Shown: positions 36,482-45,765, numbered from the stretch's first letter. The stretch: DNA of 64,000 nucleotides from Rhizobiaceae bacterium (GCA_019635715.1 JAHBYY010000001.1:1-64000); one strand, 5' to 3'. Translations and numbers: made by a program. The notes: generated by a model not told the origin, from the sequence alone.

Positions 36482-38548
36482 TCAGCCCGGCCGGACGTCG
36501 ATGCGCAACCCGCCGCCCGGCGACAGCGATGCGACTGCGCCGGGGTCGATGACCACCGTCGTGAACGAGGACTCGACGATGGCCGGGCCGGCGACCTGCG
36601 CGGTCTCCGACATGGCCTCGAAGAGCACCACTTCCGCGTCGGTCCATCCCGTCGCCTCGAAATAGACCTGCCGCGTGCGGGTGTCCGCGCCGTCCTCGCG
36701 CGACAGCAGCCGCGATTGCGGCGGCCGGTGAAGGCGGCAGTTGATGCGCGCCCTCCAGGTGATGAACTCGATCGCCGAGTGGCTGTCCTCGATCTCGAAA
36801 ATGTCGCGATGCGTCGCGTGGAAGCGGTCGACCAGCCGCGCCAGACCGGCCGGGCCGACGATGTCGGCATCCGGCATCGCCACCTCGATCTCCCATATCT
36901 GATGCGCATAGCGCGCTTCCACGAAGAAGCTCGTCTCCGTCGACAGGGCACCCGCACCGGGACCTCGTGCGAAATCCCGGCAACGCCCGGCCAGTTCGGC
37001 AAGCACGTGCGACACGCCGGAATGATCGAACTCCGCGCTGGTCGTGTAGTGGATCCGGCTGTAGTCGGCCGACAGGTCCGACAGCAGCGCGCCGGCGGCG
37101 CTCAGGGCAGCGCCGACCTCGGGGATCAGCACCTGCGCGCAACCGAGTCTGCGGCCGACCGAAACGGCGTTCAAGCCGGCCGCGCCGCCGCCGCCGATCA
37201 GGATCGCCGAGGACGGGTCGAAGCCCTGGTTGACCGTGATCTCGTCGATGGCCCCGACCATCTTCTCGGTCGAGAGCGCGAGCACCGCCGCGGCAGCCTC
37301 CTCCGGCGTCAGGCCGAGAGGGTCCGCGACCTCCCGGCGCAGCGCCTCCAGTGCGAGGTCGCGATGCAGCGCCATGGCGCCGCCCAGAAAGAACTCCGGA
37401 TCGATATAGCCGAGGATGATGCAGCAGTCGGTGACGGTCGGCCTCATCCCGCCCTGCCCATAGGCGGCCGGCCCGGGCGTCGAGCCGGCGCTCATCGGTC
37501 CGACATGCAGCAGGCCGCCCTCGTCGACCCAGGCGATCGACCCGCCGCCGGCGCCGATGCTGCGCACGTCGACGGCCGGGAAGCCGGTCATGTGGCCGCG
37601 CATGCGCTGGCCGATCCAGGCCTCGCGCGTCCAGGGTATCCGGTTGTCCCTGACCAAGGTGACGTCGAAGGTCGTGCCGCCGGTGTCCGCGACGATGGCA
37701 GGGGCGCCGGCATGGTCGCGCGCGCTGTAGTGCCGCCCGGCCACCGGAGCCATGGCCGGGCCCGAATTGATCGAATGAATGGGCGCACGGGCCACGTCGC
37801 GCGCGTCCATGATGCCGCCCCCGGATGTCGCCATCAGCGTGCGCCCGGCAAAGCCGGCCTCCTGGAGACGGCGCTGGAGATTGTCCAGATAGGCGAACAT
37901 CAGCGGCTTGAGGGAGGCGTCGATGACCGCGGCGGATGCCCGCCGGTACTCCCGCAGCGACGGATTGAGCTGGTGCGACAGGGTGTAGGGAACGCCGGGC
38001 AGGTGCTGCTCCAGCAATTCGCCGACCCGTCTTTCATGCGCGCCGTTGACGATCGACCACAGGAGACAGACGCCGACGGCCTCGATCCCCGATGCCTTCA
38101 TCTGCGCGGCGATGTCGATGACGCCCTGCTCGTCGAGCGGCGCGCGCTCGGTGCCCGAAGCGTCGATGCGGCCGCCGACCTCGAAGGTCAGCCGGCGCGG
38201 TACGTAGGGCTCGGGATGGCCGACGGTGAAATTGAAAGGCTCGATGCGGCCGCCCTCACGGATCACCAGCACATCGGGATGGCCGGCCGACGTGAGGAAC
38301 GCCGTCCGCGCGGTCTGGCCGGTCAGAATGGCGTTGATCGCCCGCGTCGTGCCGTGCACGAACATCTCGGCGCGGGCGAGAAAGGCGGCAAGGTCCTGGC
38401 GATAATGCGCCGCCGCGAGCGCCAGGGCGTTGAGTACCCCCTGCACCGGATCGCTCGGGACCGTCGACGACTTGAAGAGAAGGATGTCAGCGCCATCCTC
38501 GACCACGAGGTCCGTGAAGGTGCCGCCCGTATCGCATGCCAGTCGCAT
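36482..38548 (-). CDS. hyuA: hydantoinase A/oxoprolinase family subunit (first copy)
   Basis: A 688-residue HyuA-type ATPase subunit of the acetate/sugar-kinase-like superfamily. The N-terminal phosphate-binding loop is RLACDTGGTFTDLVVEDG, MFVHGTTRAINAILTGQTAR lies near 88, and IVADTGGTTFDVTLVRDN near 285 is the second nucleotide loop. A further Gly-rich loop is SIGAGGGSIAWVDEGGLL near 338 and another ILIGGGGAAGLNAVSVGRRL near 455. The family includes 5-oxoprolinase, N-methylhydantoinase, caprolactamase and acetone/acetophenone carboxylases; the substrate is unknown. AAGGAGAACC before the ATG supports the start. Confidence 0.93.
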   Translation of the reverse strand: MRLACDTGGTFTDLVVEDGADILLFKSSTVPSDPVQGVLNALALAAAHYRQDLAAFLARAEMFVHGTTRAINAILTGQTARTAFLTSAGHPDVLVIREGGRIEPFNFTVGHPEPYVPRRLTFEVGGRIDASGTERAPLDEQGVIDIAAQMKASGIEAVGVCLLWSIVNGAHERRVGELLEQHLPGVPYTLSHQLNPSLREYRRASAAVIDASLKPLMFAYLDNLQRRLQEAGFAGRTLMATSGGGIMDARDVARAPIHSINSGPAMAPVAGRHYSARDHAGAPAIVADTGGTTFDVTLVRDNRIPWTREAWIGQRMRGHMTGFPAVDVRSIGAGGGSIAWVDEGGLLHVGPMSAGSTPGPAAYGQGGMRPTVTDCCIILGYIDPEFFLGGAMALHRDLALEALRREVADPLGLTPEEAAAAVLALSTEKMVGAIDEITVNQGFDPSSAILIGGGGAAGLNAVSVGRRLGCAQVLIPEVGAALSAAGALLSDLSADYSRIHYTTSAEFDHSGVSHVLAELAGRCRDFARGPGAGALSTETSFFVEARYAHQIWEIEVAMPDADIVGPAGLARLVDRFHATHRDIFEIEDSHSAIEFITWRARINCRLHRPPQSRLLSREDGADTRTRQVYFEATGWTDAEVVLFEAMSETAQVAGPAIVESSFTTVVIDPGAVASLSPGGGLRIDVRPG

Positions 38549-38622
38549 CGGTTCTCCTTGAGTCACCGCGTTTGTTCAGCCGAGGTCACACCATCCCGCA
38601 CTCGCCGCCGCGCCGTGCCGGC

Positions 38623-39957
38623 TCAGCCGAGCTCGCGCAGCGTCTCTTCGAGACGGCTCAGGAATTCGTCGGCGTTGGCGCGGCTGAACGGAAGCGGCGG
38701 GCGGATCTTGAGGACATTGCCGCTGACCCCTGAGGCGCTGATGAGCACCTGCTTCTCGCGCAGCCGGTTGACCACGTCGATGGCGTAGGCTCCGTCGGGC
38801 TCCTTGGTCCGGCGATCCTTGACGAAGTCCATGCCGAGGAAGAGGCCGGCGCTGCGGACCTCGCCGACACGCGGATTGTCCGCCGCCAGCCTGTCGAGGC
38901 CGGCACGCATATAGGCACCGACATTCGCGCAATTGCCCAGCAGTTGCTCGTCACGGATGACGTCGAGCACGGTCTGCGCCGCAGCGATGCAGACGGTGTT
39001 GGCGCCGAAGGTGTTGAAGTAGCGGATCTTCGTTCCGAACTCCGCGATGAGGTCGGGCCGCATCACCACGCCGGCGATCGGCATGCCGTTGCCCATCGGC
39101 TTGCCCATCACCACCAGATCCGGCGCGATGCCATGCCTCTGGAACCCCCACATGCTGTCGCCGGTGCGCGCGAAGCCGGGCTGCACCTCGTCGGCGATGA
39201 ACAGACCGCCCGCCGCCTGCACCGCCTTGACGGCCGCCGCGAACATGCCCTTCGGCTCGGTCAGGATGCCGTCGGACGAGAGCACCATGTCGGCGATCAT
39301 GCCGGCCAGCTTGATGCCCTTGCGCTGCATGGCGTCGATCGCGGCCTGAACGTCCGCCGCGAAACGCGCCGACACGTCCTCGCCGGGCGCGGTGCGGTAC
39401 CGGTCGGGCGCCGGAACGGTGTAGACGCTCTGGCCGAGGGGAACGTTCTTCCCCATGGACGGGGAGAGTTCGGAGACGGCCGTGGTCAGCCCGTGATAGG
39501 CGTTCTCGGTGACGATGAACCCCTGCCCGCCGGTGAAATAGCGCGAGATGCGCAGTGCGAGGTCGACGGCCTCGCTGCCGGTGCAGGTGTACATGACGTT
39601 GCCGAGATGCGACGGGAACGTCGACAGCAGATCCTTCGAGTAGCGGATGATGCTCTCGTCGAGATAGCGCGTATGGGTGTTCAGGATGGCGCTCTGCCTG
39701 GAGATCGCCTCGACGACGCGCGGGTGGCAGTGTCCGACGCACGGCACATTGTTGTAGACGTCCAGATAGGCATTTCCGGCGGCGTCGTACATCCAAACGC
39801 CCTCGGCGCGGACGAAATGCGCCGGATGCCGATAAAAGAGCTTGTAGGAGGGGCCGAGAACCTCGCTCCGCTCCGAGATCAGGCGCAGCTCATCGGCGGA
39901 CAGTCCCGCCGTCTGCCCCGGATCGAAGCCGTTGATCATGTATGCGGTTGCCGACAT
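38623..39957 (-). CDS. class III PLP enzyme of the phospho-lyase (AGXT2L/ETNPPL) type
   Basis: A 444-residue fold-type I PLP enzyme. The PLP-binding segment reads FIADEVQPGFARTGDSMWGF near 232, followed by DLVVMGKPMGNGMPIAGV near 260, whose Lys binds PLP. The phrase GKPMGNG with a preceding EVQPGFARTG is that of the AGXT2-like phospho-lyases (ethanolamine-phosphate and phosphohydroxylysine lyases), rather than ordinary omega-transaminases. Those enzymes eliminate phosphate and ammonia to leave a carbonyl. A hydroxylysine-kinase-like gene just upstream (66 bases away) fits this: kinase then phospho-lyase. A plain aminotransferase is the alternative. AGGAG precedes the ATG. Confidence 0.85.
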   Translation of the reverse strand: MSATAYMINGFDPGQTAGLSADELRLISERSEVLGPSYKLFYRHPAHFVRAEGVWMYDAAGNAYLDVYNNVPCVGHCHPRVVEAISRQSAILNTHTRYLDESIIRYSKDLLSTFPSHLGNVMYTCTGSEAVDLALRISRYFTGGQGFIVTENAYHGLTTAVSELSPSMGKNVPLGQSVYTVPAPDRYRTAPGEDVSARFAADVQAAIDAMQRKGIKLAGMIADMVLSSDGILTEPKGMFAAAVKAVQAAGGLFIADEVQPGFARTGDSMWGFQRHGIAPDLVVMGKPMGNGMPIAGVVMRPDLIAEFGTKIRYFNTFGANTVCIAAAQTVLDVIRDEQLLGNCANVGAYMRAGLDRLAADNPRVGEVRSAGLFLGMDFVKDRRTKEPDGAYAIDVVNRLREKQVLISASGVSGNVLKIRPPLPFSRANADEFLSRLEETLRELG

Positions 39958-40023
39958 CGAACAAATCTCCTGCTTCAAACTTCAGCGTTCCGGCCCGATC
40001 GCGCCGCGGCGACATGGATGAGG

Positions 40024-41145
40024 TCAGGCGCCGCCGCGCCATGCGCTCATCACCCTCAGACGCCCTTCCTCGGGCGAAATCCGCATCACCTCGTCGATCA
40101 TCGTCCAGGCCGCCTCGCTGTTCCTGAGAATGTAGTCGCGATTCTGCGGAAACATCGACGACCTCCACAGATAGATCAGCACCCGCGCCACCAGCCGGGC
40201 GACGACGGCATGGTAGAGTTGCCGCACCTCGACCTCCTGGAGAGGAATGACCTCCTCGTAACCCACCATCAGATCGGCGATCACCTCGAACAGGTCGTCC
40301 TCGGGCTTGGCGGCATATCCGGCGGCGACGCCGATCTCGTTGATCAGCGGCGCGTAGACCATGTCGCCGAAGTCGATGACGCCGCTGACCCTGTCCTTGG
40401 TGTCCTCGGCGACCAGAATGTTGCTGGTGTTGATGTCGTTGTGGATGATCTGGCACCGGCAGGCGTAGAGTTCCGGGACCGCGACGCCGACGAACGAAGC
40501 GATGAACTCCTCCATCCAGCGGCGGCGGCGCACATCGTCGACCATCTGCACCATTGGCTGGAGCGAGGCCAACTGCATGATGTCCCACAGCAACTCGCGG
40601 CGCGCCGCGGCATGGTGGAAACTCGACAGCGCCTTGTCGAGCGTCGCACAGGAACGCCCGATATCCTGTCGCAAGGCTCGGCTGCTCGGCACCAGATTCT
40701 GCGAAACGCCGCGCATGAACGATATCAAGGTGCCGTGATGCTCCTGCCCACCGGCGACGAAATGGAACTCCGCGGCGCCGTCGAGGGTGGGCATCAGCCT
40801 CGGTACGAAGCCGCCTCCCCCATGTCGATGCACGTGCAGCAGCGCACGCTGCTGGAAGTCCCGCGTATCGGCGTCATCCATCTGATTGTAGACCTTGAGG
40901 ACGCAGCGCGGCTCGCCAGCCTCGGTGATGAGGAAATTGCGATCCCGCTCGCCCGCCAGGATGGTCGCCTCTACGTCCAGACCGTACACGTCGCGCGCAA
41001 TTCCGCACGCCGTCGCGATGTCTATATCTGGCTGATCAACTGACAAGAGCCTCTCGCCGCCGCCTGTTCTCTTCTGGGTGATGGGAATTGTCTTCAAGTC
41101 AGACTCTGTCTTCACTTGCCTGCGAGCCGACACGACACGCCGCAA
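40024..41145 (-). CDS. APH-fold kinase of the hydroxylysine-kinase (HYKK/AGPHD1) type
   Basis: An aminoglycoside-phosphotransferase-fold kinase. Visible motifs are the ATP-lobe Lys in PRCVLKVYNQ, the catalytic loop CQIIHNDINTSNILVAED and the metal-binding GVIDFGDMVYAPLINEIGVA. The DFGDM phrase and downstream Ala/Gly helix match hydroxylysine-kinase-like proteins and the kinase part of bacterial kinase-aminotransferase fusions. It would phosphorylate a hydroxyl of a hydroxylated amine or amino acid. The exact start is uncertain: the first 16-34 residues look unconserved and TTG or GTG starts further in are possible. It is the first gene of operon A, divergent from operon B. Confidence 0.85.
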   Translation of the reverse strand: MRRVVSARRQVKTESDLKTIPITQKRTGGGERLLSVDQPDIDIATACGIARDVYGLDVEATILAGERDRNFLITEAGEPRCVLKVYNQMDDADTRDFQQRALLHVHRHGGGGFVPRLMPTLDGAAEFHFVAGGQEHHGTLISFMRGVSQNLVPSSRALRQDIGRSCATLDKALSSFHHAAARRELLWDIMQLASLQPMVQMVDDVRRRRWMEEFIASFVGVAVPELYACRCQIIHNDINTSNILVAEDTKDRVSGVIDFGDMVYAPLINEIGVAAGYAAKPEDDLFEVIADLMVGYEEVIPLQEVEVRQLYHAVVARLVARVLIYLWRSSMFPQNRDYILRNSEAAWTMIDEVMRISPEEGRLRVMSAWRGGA

Positions 41146-41254
41146 GACAAGTTATCTTTAAGCTTTGCCGACTCGCCATTTGCCATGACAGGACCAACCG
41201 GGAGCCGTCTCCTTGCAGCATCTATGTCACAACGCCACCAACGAAGTCAACAAG

Positions 41255-41266
41255 TGTGATCTCACA
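41255..41266. promoter_or_regulatory. operator copy 1, TGTGATCTCACA
   Basis: An inverted repeat with arms TGTGA and TCACA around TC, on the operon A side of the divergent control region. The core fits TGNGATCTCA, found again at 41537, 41662, 57659 and 57892. It is a likely binding site for one of the two GntR regulators encoded at 51619 and 54104. Confidence 0.6.
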
Positions 41267-41506
41267 TTTGTGCGCCATCGCGCCAATGCCAACCATGGCG
41301 CCTTTCAGATGAGGCATTTTTCGATCTGCCCGGCCAGATCCGAGTGCAGGAAGCGCCATTGGTGATGTGTTCAGGCGCCGCCTTCACTCGCGGCCGGTTT
41401 CCGCCAAGGTGGCGCGCAAAAACCCAGCAAATTGCTGATATTATTTGATTATTTATCACCCCTCACGACGCCAGGTACGGCGCCTCGGTGCCTTCTCCGG
41501 CAAAAA

Positions 41507-41546
41507 TTGACAAAAGTGCGAAAAAATCTCTTGAATTGAGATCTCA
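41507..41546 (+). promoter_or_regulatory. promoter of operon B with overlapping operator copy 2
   Basis: TTGACA at 41507-41512 and TTGAAT at 41531-41536 are separated by 18 bases and form a sigma-70-type promoter. A perfect 10-base palindrome TGAGATCTCA (41537-41546) follows directly after the -10 box. A repressor bound there would block transcription start, so the operon is probably induced when the regulator releases its ligand-sensitive grip. The promoter lies about 140 bases upstream of HyuA. Confidence 0.6.
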
Positions 41547-41661
41547 GTTAGATAGTCTGAGTATCAACGAGCCGGAAATGTGGCCTATGTGGCGGGAAAA
41601 GACGACTGTCGCCCGACGTATACGTGCCGTTGGCCGGCAAACTCAGCATTTTGTGACTTGG

Positions 41662-41671
41662 TGCGATCTCA
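41662..41671 (+). promoter_or_regulatory. operator copy 3, TGCGATCTCA
   Basis: A third copy of TGNGATCTCA lies 14-23 bases upstream of the HyuA ATG at 41685. It could be an auxiliary site or extend repression into the leader. There is no strong ribosome-binding site between it and the ATG. Confidence 0.45.
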
Positions 41672-41684
41672 GGATTTTTGACAC

Positions 41685-43733
41685 ATGAGCCTTCTTGTCG
41701 GGATCGATGTCGGTGGAACGTTCACGGATTTCGTTGCCTATGACCATGACAGCGGCAGGATGGAGGCCTGGAAGGTGCTCTCCGTCCCGACCGACCCGGT
41801 GGTCGGCATACTGAACGGGCTGAACGCGCATCCCGCCGGCAAGACGGCGATCGAGCACATCCGCCTGGGCACGACGGTCGCCACCAATGCGATCCTTGAA
41901 CGCAAGGGGGCAACCGTCGCCTACGTCACGACGAAGGGCTTCAAGGACGTCATCTTCGTGCAGCGCGGCAACCGGCGCTTCCACTACGACATGAGCTGGG
42001 TCAAGCCCAAGCCGCTCGCCAAACGGCGGCACTGCTTCGAGCTCGACGAACGCATCGACGCCCACGGCGCGGTGCTCAAGGATCTCGACGAAGCTGAGGT
42101 CGCCCGCCTGGCCGAGGCGATCGCCGCCGATCCGTCGATCGAGGCCGTCGCGATCTGCCTGCTGTTCTCCTACATCAACCCGGACCACGAAATCCGGGTC
42201 AAGCAACTGCTGGGCGAGAAGCTCCCCGGCATGCCGATCTCGATCTCCTATGAGGTGCTTCCGAAGTGGAAGGAGTATGAGCGCGCCTCGACGACCCTCG
42301 CCGACGCCTATCTCAAGCCTGTCGTCAGCCGCCAGATGCGGGCGATGCGGGCCCGCTTGAACGAGGACGGCGTCAAGGCACCCACCGTGGTGATCAAGTC
42401 CAATGGCGGCCAGATGACCCTCGACGGCGCCGCCGACTCGCCGGTGCACCTCGTCGTTTCCGGTCCCACCGGAGGTGTCCTGGCGAGCTGCCAGGTCGCC
42501 AAGGCGACGGGCATCGACCACATGGTGACGATCGACATCGGCGGCACGTCCACCGACGTCTCGACCATCATCGACGGCAGCGAGCGCCTGACCACCGGCT
42601 TCGAGATCGAGTGGGGCGTGCCCGTCCAGATCCCGATCATCGACATCCGCACGATCGGCGCCGGCGGCGGCTCGATCGCATGGATCGACAAGGGCGGCAT
42701 GCTGCGCGTCGGCCCGCAGAGCGCCGGCGCCAATCCCGGCCCTGCGTCCTACGGCAGGGGCGAGCTGCCCACCGTCACCGACGCCAACCTGATGCTGGGC
42801 AGGATCGATCCCAACAATTTCCTAGGCGGCAAGATGACGCTCGACCGGGCTCGCGCCGAGCGCGCCATCGCCTCGGTCGCCGAGCCTCTGGGATATACGG
42901 TGATGGAGTGCGCGCTGTCGATCGTGCGCATCGCCAACAGCAACATGGTCGCCGCGCTGCGTTCCGTGCTCATCGAGGCCGGTCTCGATCCGCGCGACTT
43001 CACCCTGTCCGCCTTCGGCGGCGCCGGTCCAGTGCATGTCGGCGAGCTGATGATCGAAATGGGCATTCCGCGCGGCATCGTGCCCAACAATCCGGGCCAG
43101 TTCTCGGCCTCGGGTTTCATCATGTCGCAAGCCCGGGTCGACCGCCAGCGCACCACCCAGCTCACCAGTTATCGCTTCGACCGCGACAAGGCCGCGGACG
43201 TGCTGCGGTCGCTCGTCGACGAGGCGATCCAGCAATTGCGCGACCAGGGATTCGACGACGACGTCAAGCTCACCAAGCAGCTCGAGATGCGCTATCTCGG
43301 GCAGAACTACGAGCTCGAGCTTCAGGTCTCCGACGAGATGTTCGAGAGATCCGAGCATGAGGACGCGCTCTGGGCCGCCTTCCACGACGCCCACAAGTCG
43401 CGCTTCGGCTTCTCGACGCCGGGCGAGATCATCGAGATCGTCAATTTCAAGGTGACCGCCATCGCCGACAGCCCGATTCCGGAGCTGCCGCGCATCGAGA
43501 AGGCGAGCGCGCCGCCGCAGGCGCGGCGCCATCGCCTGGTGACTTTCACCGAGGGCGAGATCGACGTCCCGGTTTACGACCGCGACGACCTTCGCGCCGG
43601 CCACGCCGTGAAGGGACCGCTGCTGGTCGAGGAATCGGCTTCCGTAACTGTCATCTGCCCCGGCCAGAACCTCTCCGTCGACGACTACGGCCACCTTCTC
43701 ATCGAGAACGCCGCTCAGCAGGAAAACAACTGA
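41685..43733 (+). CDS. hyuA: hydantoinase A/oxoprolinase family subunit (second copy)
   Basis: A 682-residue HyuA-type ATPase subunit and first gene of operon B. Nucleotide-binding loops are VGIDVGGTFTDFVAYDHDSG at residues 5-24 and MVTIDIGGTSTDVSTIIDG near 280, with IGAGGGSIAWIDKGGMLRVG near 325 and FGGAGPVHVGELMIEMGIPR near 445. LGTTVATNAILERKGATVAY near 65 is the usual conserved Thr/Asn segment. It belongs with 5-oxoprolinase and acetone-carboxylase-type beta subunits and is a paralogue of the HyuA at 36482, though clearly different in sequence. Its stop overlaps the HyuB start (TGATG). Confidence 0.93.
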   Translation: MSLLVGIDVGGTFTDFVAYDHDSGRMEAWKVLSVPTDPVVGILNGLNAHPAGKTAIEHIRLGTTVATNAILERKGATVAYVTTKGFKDVIFVQRGNRRFHYDMSWVKPKPLAKRRHCFELDERIDAHGAVLKDLDEAEVARLAEAIAADPSIEAVAICLLFSYINPDHEIRVKQLLGEKLPGMPISISYEVLPKWKEYERASTTLADAYLKPVVSRQMRAMRARLNEDGVKAPTVVIKSNGGQMTLDGAADSPVHLVVSGPTGGVLASCQVAKATGIDHMVTIDIGGTSTDVSTIIDGSERLTTGFEIEWGVPVQIPIIDIRTIGAGGGSIAWIDKGGMLRVGPQSAGANPGPASYGRGELPTVTDANLMLGRIDPNNFLGGKMTLDRARAERAIASVAEPLGYTVMECALSIVRIANSNMVAALRSVLIEAGLDPRDFTLSAFGGAGPVHVGELMIEMGIPRGIVPNNPGQFSASGFIMSQARVDRQRTTQLTSYRFDRDKAADVLRSLVDEAIQQLRDQGFDDDVKLTKQLEMRYLGQNYELELQVSDEMFERSEHEDALWAAFHDAHKSRFGFSTPGEIIEIVNFKVTAIADSPIPELPRIEKASAPPQARRHRLVTFTEGEIDVPVYDRDDLRAGHAVKGPLLVEESASVTVICPGQNLSVDDYGHLLIENAAQQENN

Positions 43734-45667
43734 TGCGCCTGTCAGCCAACGGTTTCTACGTCGAGCAGTACCGCAAGTGCTGCAACTGCGGCATCCTCGT
43801 CTATGGCGAGGGCGTCCGTAACCCGGAACACCCCAAGAAGCTCTACTGCTCCGACTGGTGCGTCGAGTGGCGCACGAGCAAGGATCGCGGCGTCGCCGAT
43901 CCGGTGCTGCCGATCAAGCAGCCCAAGCTGCCGTTCGAGGCCGCCTACCCCGCCAAGGGCGAACGCATCGCGCCCTACGACCTGGTGACGATGAACATCC
44001 TCGACTCGACCATGGTGTCGGTCTGTCGCGAGATGGGCATTCTTCTGATGAAGACGTCCTACTCCACCATCTTCAACGAGGGCCTCGACTTCACCTGTGC
44101 GCTGGCCGACGCGAAGGGCGACATGATCGCCTGCGCCGAGTTCTGCCCCACCATGATCGGCGGCATGCCGCTTCTCATCAAGACCTGCGCCCAGGAGATC
44201 GATTTCAAGAGCCTCGAGGAGGGTGACATCATCCTCCACAACGATCCCTACCGCGGCGGTCTCCACTGCCCCGAGCACACCTTCTTCCGGCCGTTCTTCG
44301 TCGACGGCGAGCTTCTCGGCTTCGCCGTCTGCATCGGCCATATCGCCGAGATCGGCGGCATGGTGCCCGGCGCCTTCTGCGGCGAGGCGACCGAGATCTT
44401 CCACGAGGGGCTGCGCGTGCCGCCGGTGAAGATCATGAAGGCCGGCAAGGACGTCGAGGAGGTGTGGAAGCTGCTGCTGGCCAACACCCGCACGCCGCGC
44501 CAGAACTACGGCGACCTGAGGGCGATGATCGCCTCGGTCGAGCTCGGCTGCGAGCGCATCGCCGCCACCGTCCGCAAATACGGGAAAGCCGTCTTCAAGC
44601 AGACCTGCGAAGATCTCATGGACTATGCCGAGCGGCGCATGCGCGCCGAGATCGCCGAGTTCGCGGACGGCCTCTATTCGTTCGGCGACACCGTCGAGAA
44701 CGACGGCATCGTCAACAAGCCGTACCGGATCGAGGTCGATCTCCACATCCACGGCGACGAGGTGGTGGCCGACTTCTCGCGCAGCTCCGACCAGGCCAAG
44801 GGACCGATCAGCGCGACGCTCGGCGTGACCACCGGCGCGGTCTACAACGGCATGTTCCATGTGACGGACGCCTCGATCCCGAAGAACTCGGGCTGCTTCC
44901 GGCCGCTGCGGGTGGTGGCAAGACCCGGAAGCATGGCGAATGTCGACTATCCGGGGCCGCTCGTCGCGGGCAACACCGAACTGCATCCGCGCCTCGCCAA
45001 CATCGTCATCGGCGCCATGTCGAAATGCGTGCCGGAGCGGTCGATGGCGTCCGAGGCCTGCACGTCGATGAACTTCGTCTTCGGCGGCAACCATCCCGAA
45101 TATGACGAGTATTTCGCCTGCTACGATCTGATGGCCGGCGGATGGGGCGGCCGGCTCGGACACGACGGCAATGACTGCGTCATCGCCATCAACGGCAATT
45201 GCCGCTTCAATCCAACGGAGGTTTTCGAGACCCGCTTCCCGCTGATGGTGGAGAACTGCGAACTGGTCACCGATTCCGGCGGGCCGGGCGAATTCCGCGG
45301 CGGCCTCGGCTACAGCCGGACCCTGCTGGTGCGGGAAGTGCCGATCACCGGCAGCCAGTGCACCGATCGCCACGAGATCAAGCCCTACGCGCTGTTCGAC
45401 GGACTGCCCGGCGGCAATGGCTCGACGCTCGTCAAGACGGCCAACAGCAGCGACTGGAAGACCGTCTCGGAGGTCTACGGCAAGGTTTCGACGAGCAAAT
45501 ACGCCAATGTGGTGTTCGAGCCCGGCGATCGCATCAAGTTGACCACGCCTGGCGGCGGCGGATACGGCGACCCGAAGAAGCGGGCGCGCGAAAGCGTCCT
45601 GGAGGACGTGCGCGAAGCCTATGTATCCAGCCAGTCGGCCGAAACCGACTACGGGCTCAAGGGGTGA
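43733..45667 (+). CDS. hyuB: hydantoinase B/oxoprolinase family subunit with N-terminal zinc-finger-like segment (second copy)
   Basis: A 644-residue HyuB-type subunit. Residues 1-70 form an extra segment with KCCNCGILVYGEG (Cys16, 17, 19) and LYCSDWCVEW (Cys39, Cys43), spaced like a treble-clef zinc finger and absent from the HyuB at 34624. The family domain begins about residue 80 (IAPYDLVTMNILDSTMVSVC) and includes IILHNDPYRGGLHCPEHTFF near 165, LHPRLANIVIGAMSKCVPER near 422, DSGGPGEFRGGLGYSRTLL near 515, and TPGGGGYGDPKKR near 605. The start overlaps the HyuA stop by one base (TGATG), so the two subunits are likely made in equal amounts. Chemistry could be ring opening or carboxylation. 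Confidence 0.92.
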   Translation: MRLSANGFYVEQYRKCCNCGILVYGEGVRNPEHPKKLYCSDWCVEWRTSKDRGVADPVLPIKQPKLPFEAAYPAKGERIAPYDLVTMNILDSTMVSVCREMGILLMKTSYSTIFNEGLDFTCALADAKGDMIACAEFCPTMIGGMPLLIKTCAQEIDFKSLEEGDIILHNDPYRGGLHCPEHTFFRPFFVDGELLGFAVCIGHIAEIGGMVPGAFCGEATEIFHEGLRVPPVKIMKAGKDVEEVWKLLLANTRTPRQNYGDLRAMIASVELGCERIAATVRKYGKAVFKQTCEDLMDYAERRMRAEIAEFADGLYSFGDTVENDGIVNKPYRIEVDLHIHGDEVVADFSRSSDQAKGPISATLGVTTGAVYNGMFHVTDASIPKNSGCFRPLRVVARPGSMANVDYPGPLVAGNTELHPRLANIVIGAMSKCVPERSMASEACTSMNFVFGGNHPEYDEYFACYDLMAGGWGGRLGHDGNDCVIAINGNCRFNPTEVFETRFPLMVENCELVTDSGGPGEFRGGLGYSRTLLVREVPITGSQCTDRHEIKPYALFDGLPGGNGSTLVKTANSSDWKTVSEVYGKVSTSKYANVVFEPGDRIKLTTPGGGGYGDPKKRARESVLEDVREAYVSSQSAETDYGLKG

Positions 45668-45669
45668 GC

Positions 45670-45765
45670 ATGTCGGCGGCGCGGCGACCGGCGGCATCGC
45701 GGCGGCCGCGGCCCGGCAACGGGCCGGGCCTGCCGGTTGCGCCCGTCCGGCGCCGAGCCGGTTGA
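45670..45765 (+). CDS. possible 31-codon leader ORF between HyuB and the chaperonin-like gene
   Basis: A short open frame with AAGGGG four bases ahead of its ATG starts three bases after the HyuB stop and ends six bases before the chaperonin-like ATG. Its product would be rich in Arg, Pro and Ala. The chaperonin-like gene has no obvious ribosome site of its own, so ribosomes finishing this frame could restart there. It may equally be a chance frame. Confidence 0.3.
   Translation: MSAARRPAASRRPRPGNGPGLPVAPVRRRAG

Larger units (their letters stand above)
41146..41684. other. AT-rich divergent control region of operons A and B
   Basis: 539 bases without a gene, distinctly poorer in GC than the flanking genes. 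It holds three copies of the motif TGNGATCTCA (41256, 41537 and 41662) and a good promoter for the rightward operon. Short open frames in it (for example 41488-41688) lack protein character. Confidence 0.7.

Noticed and set aside
36445-37002. N-terminal extension of the first HyuB frame
   Set aside because: It overlaps HyuA and looks like a shadow frame. The ATG at 36444 has a good ribosome site and begins a normal HyuB.
41488-41688. A 66-codon frame just upstream of the second HyuA
   Set aside because: It runs through the promoter and operators of operon B, has no ribosome site and no protein-like composition.
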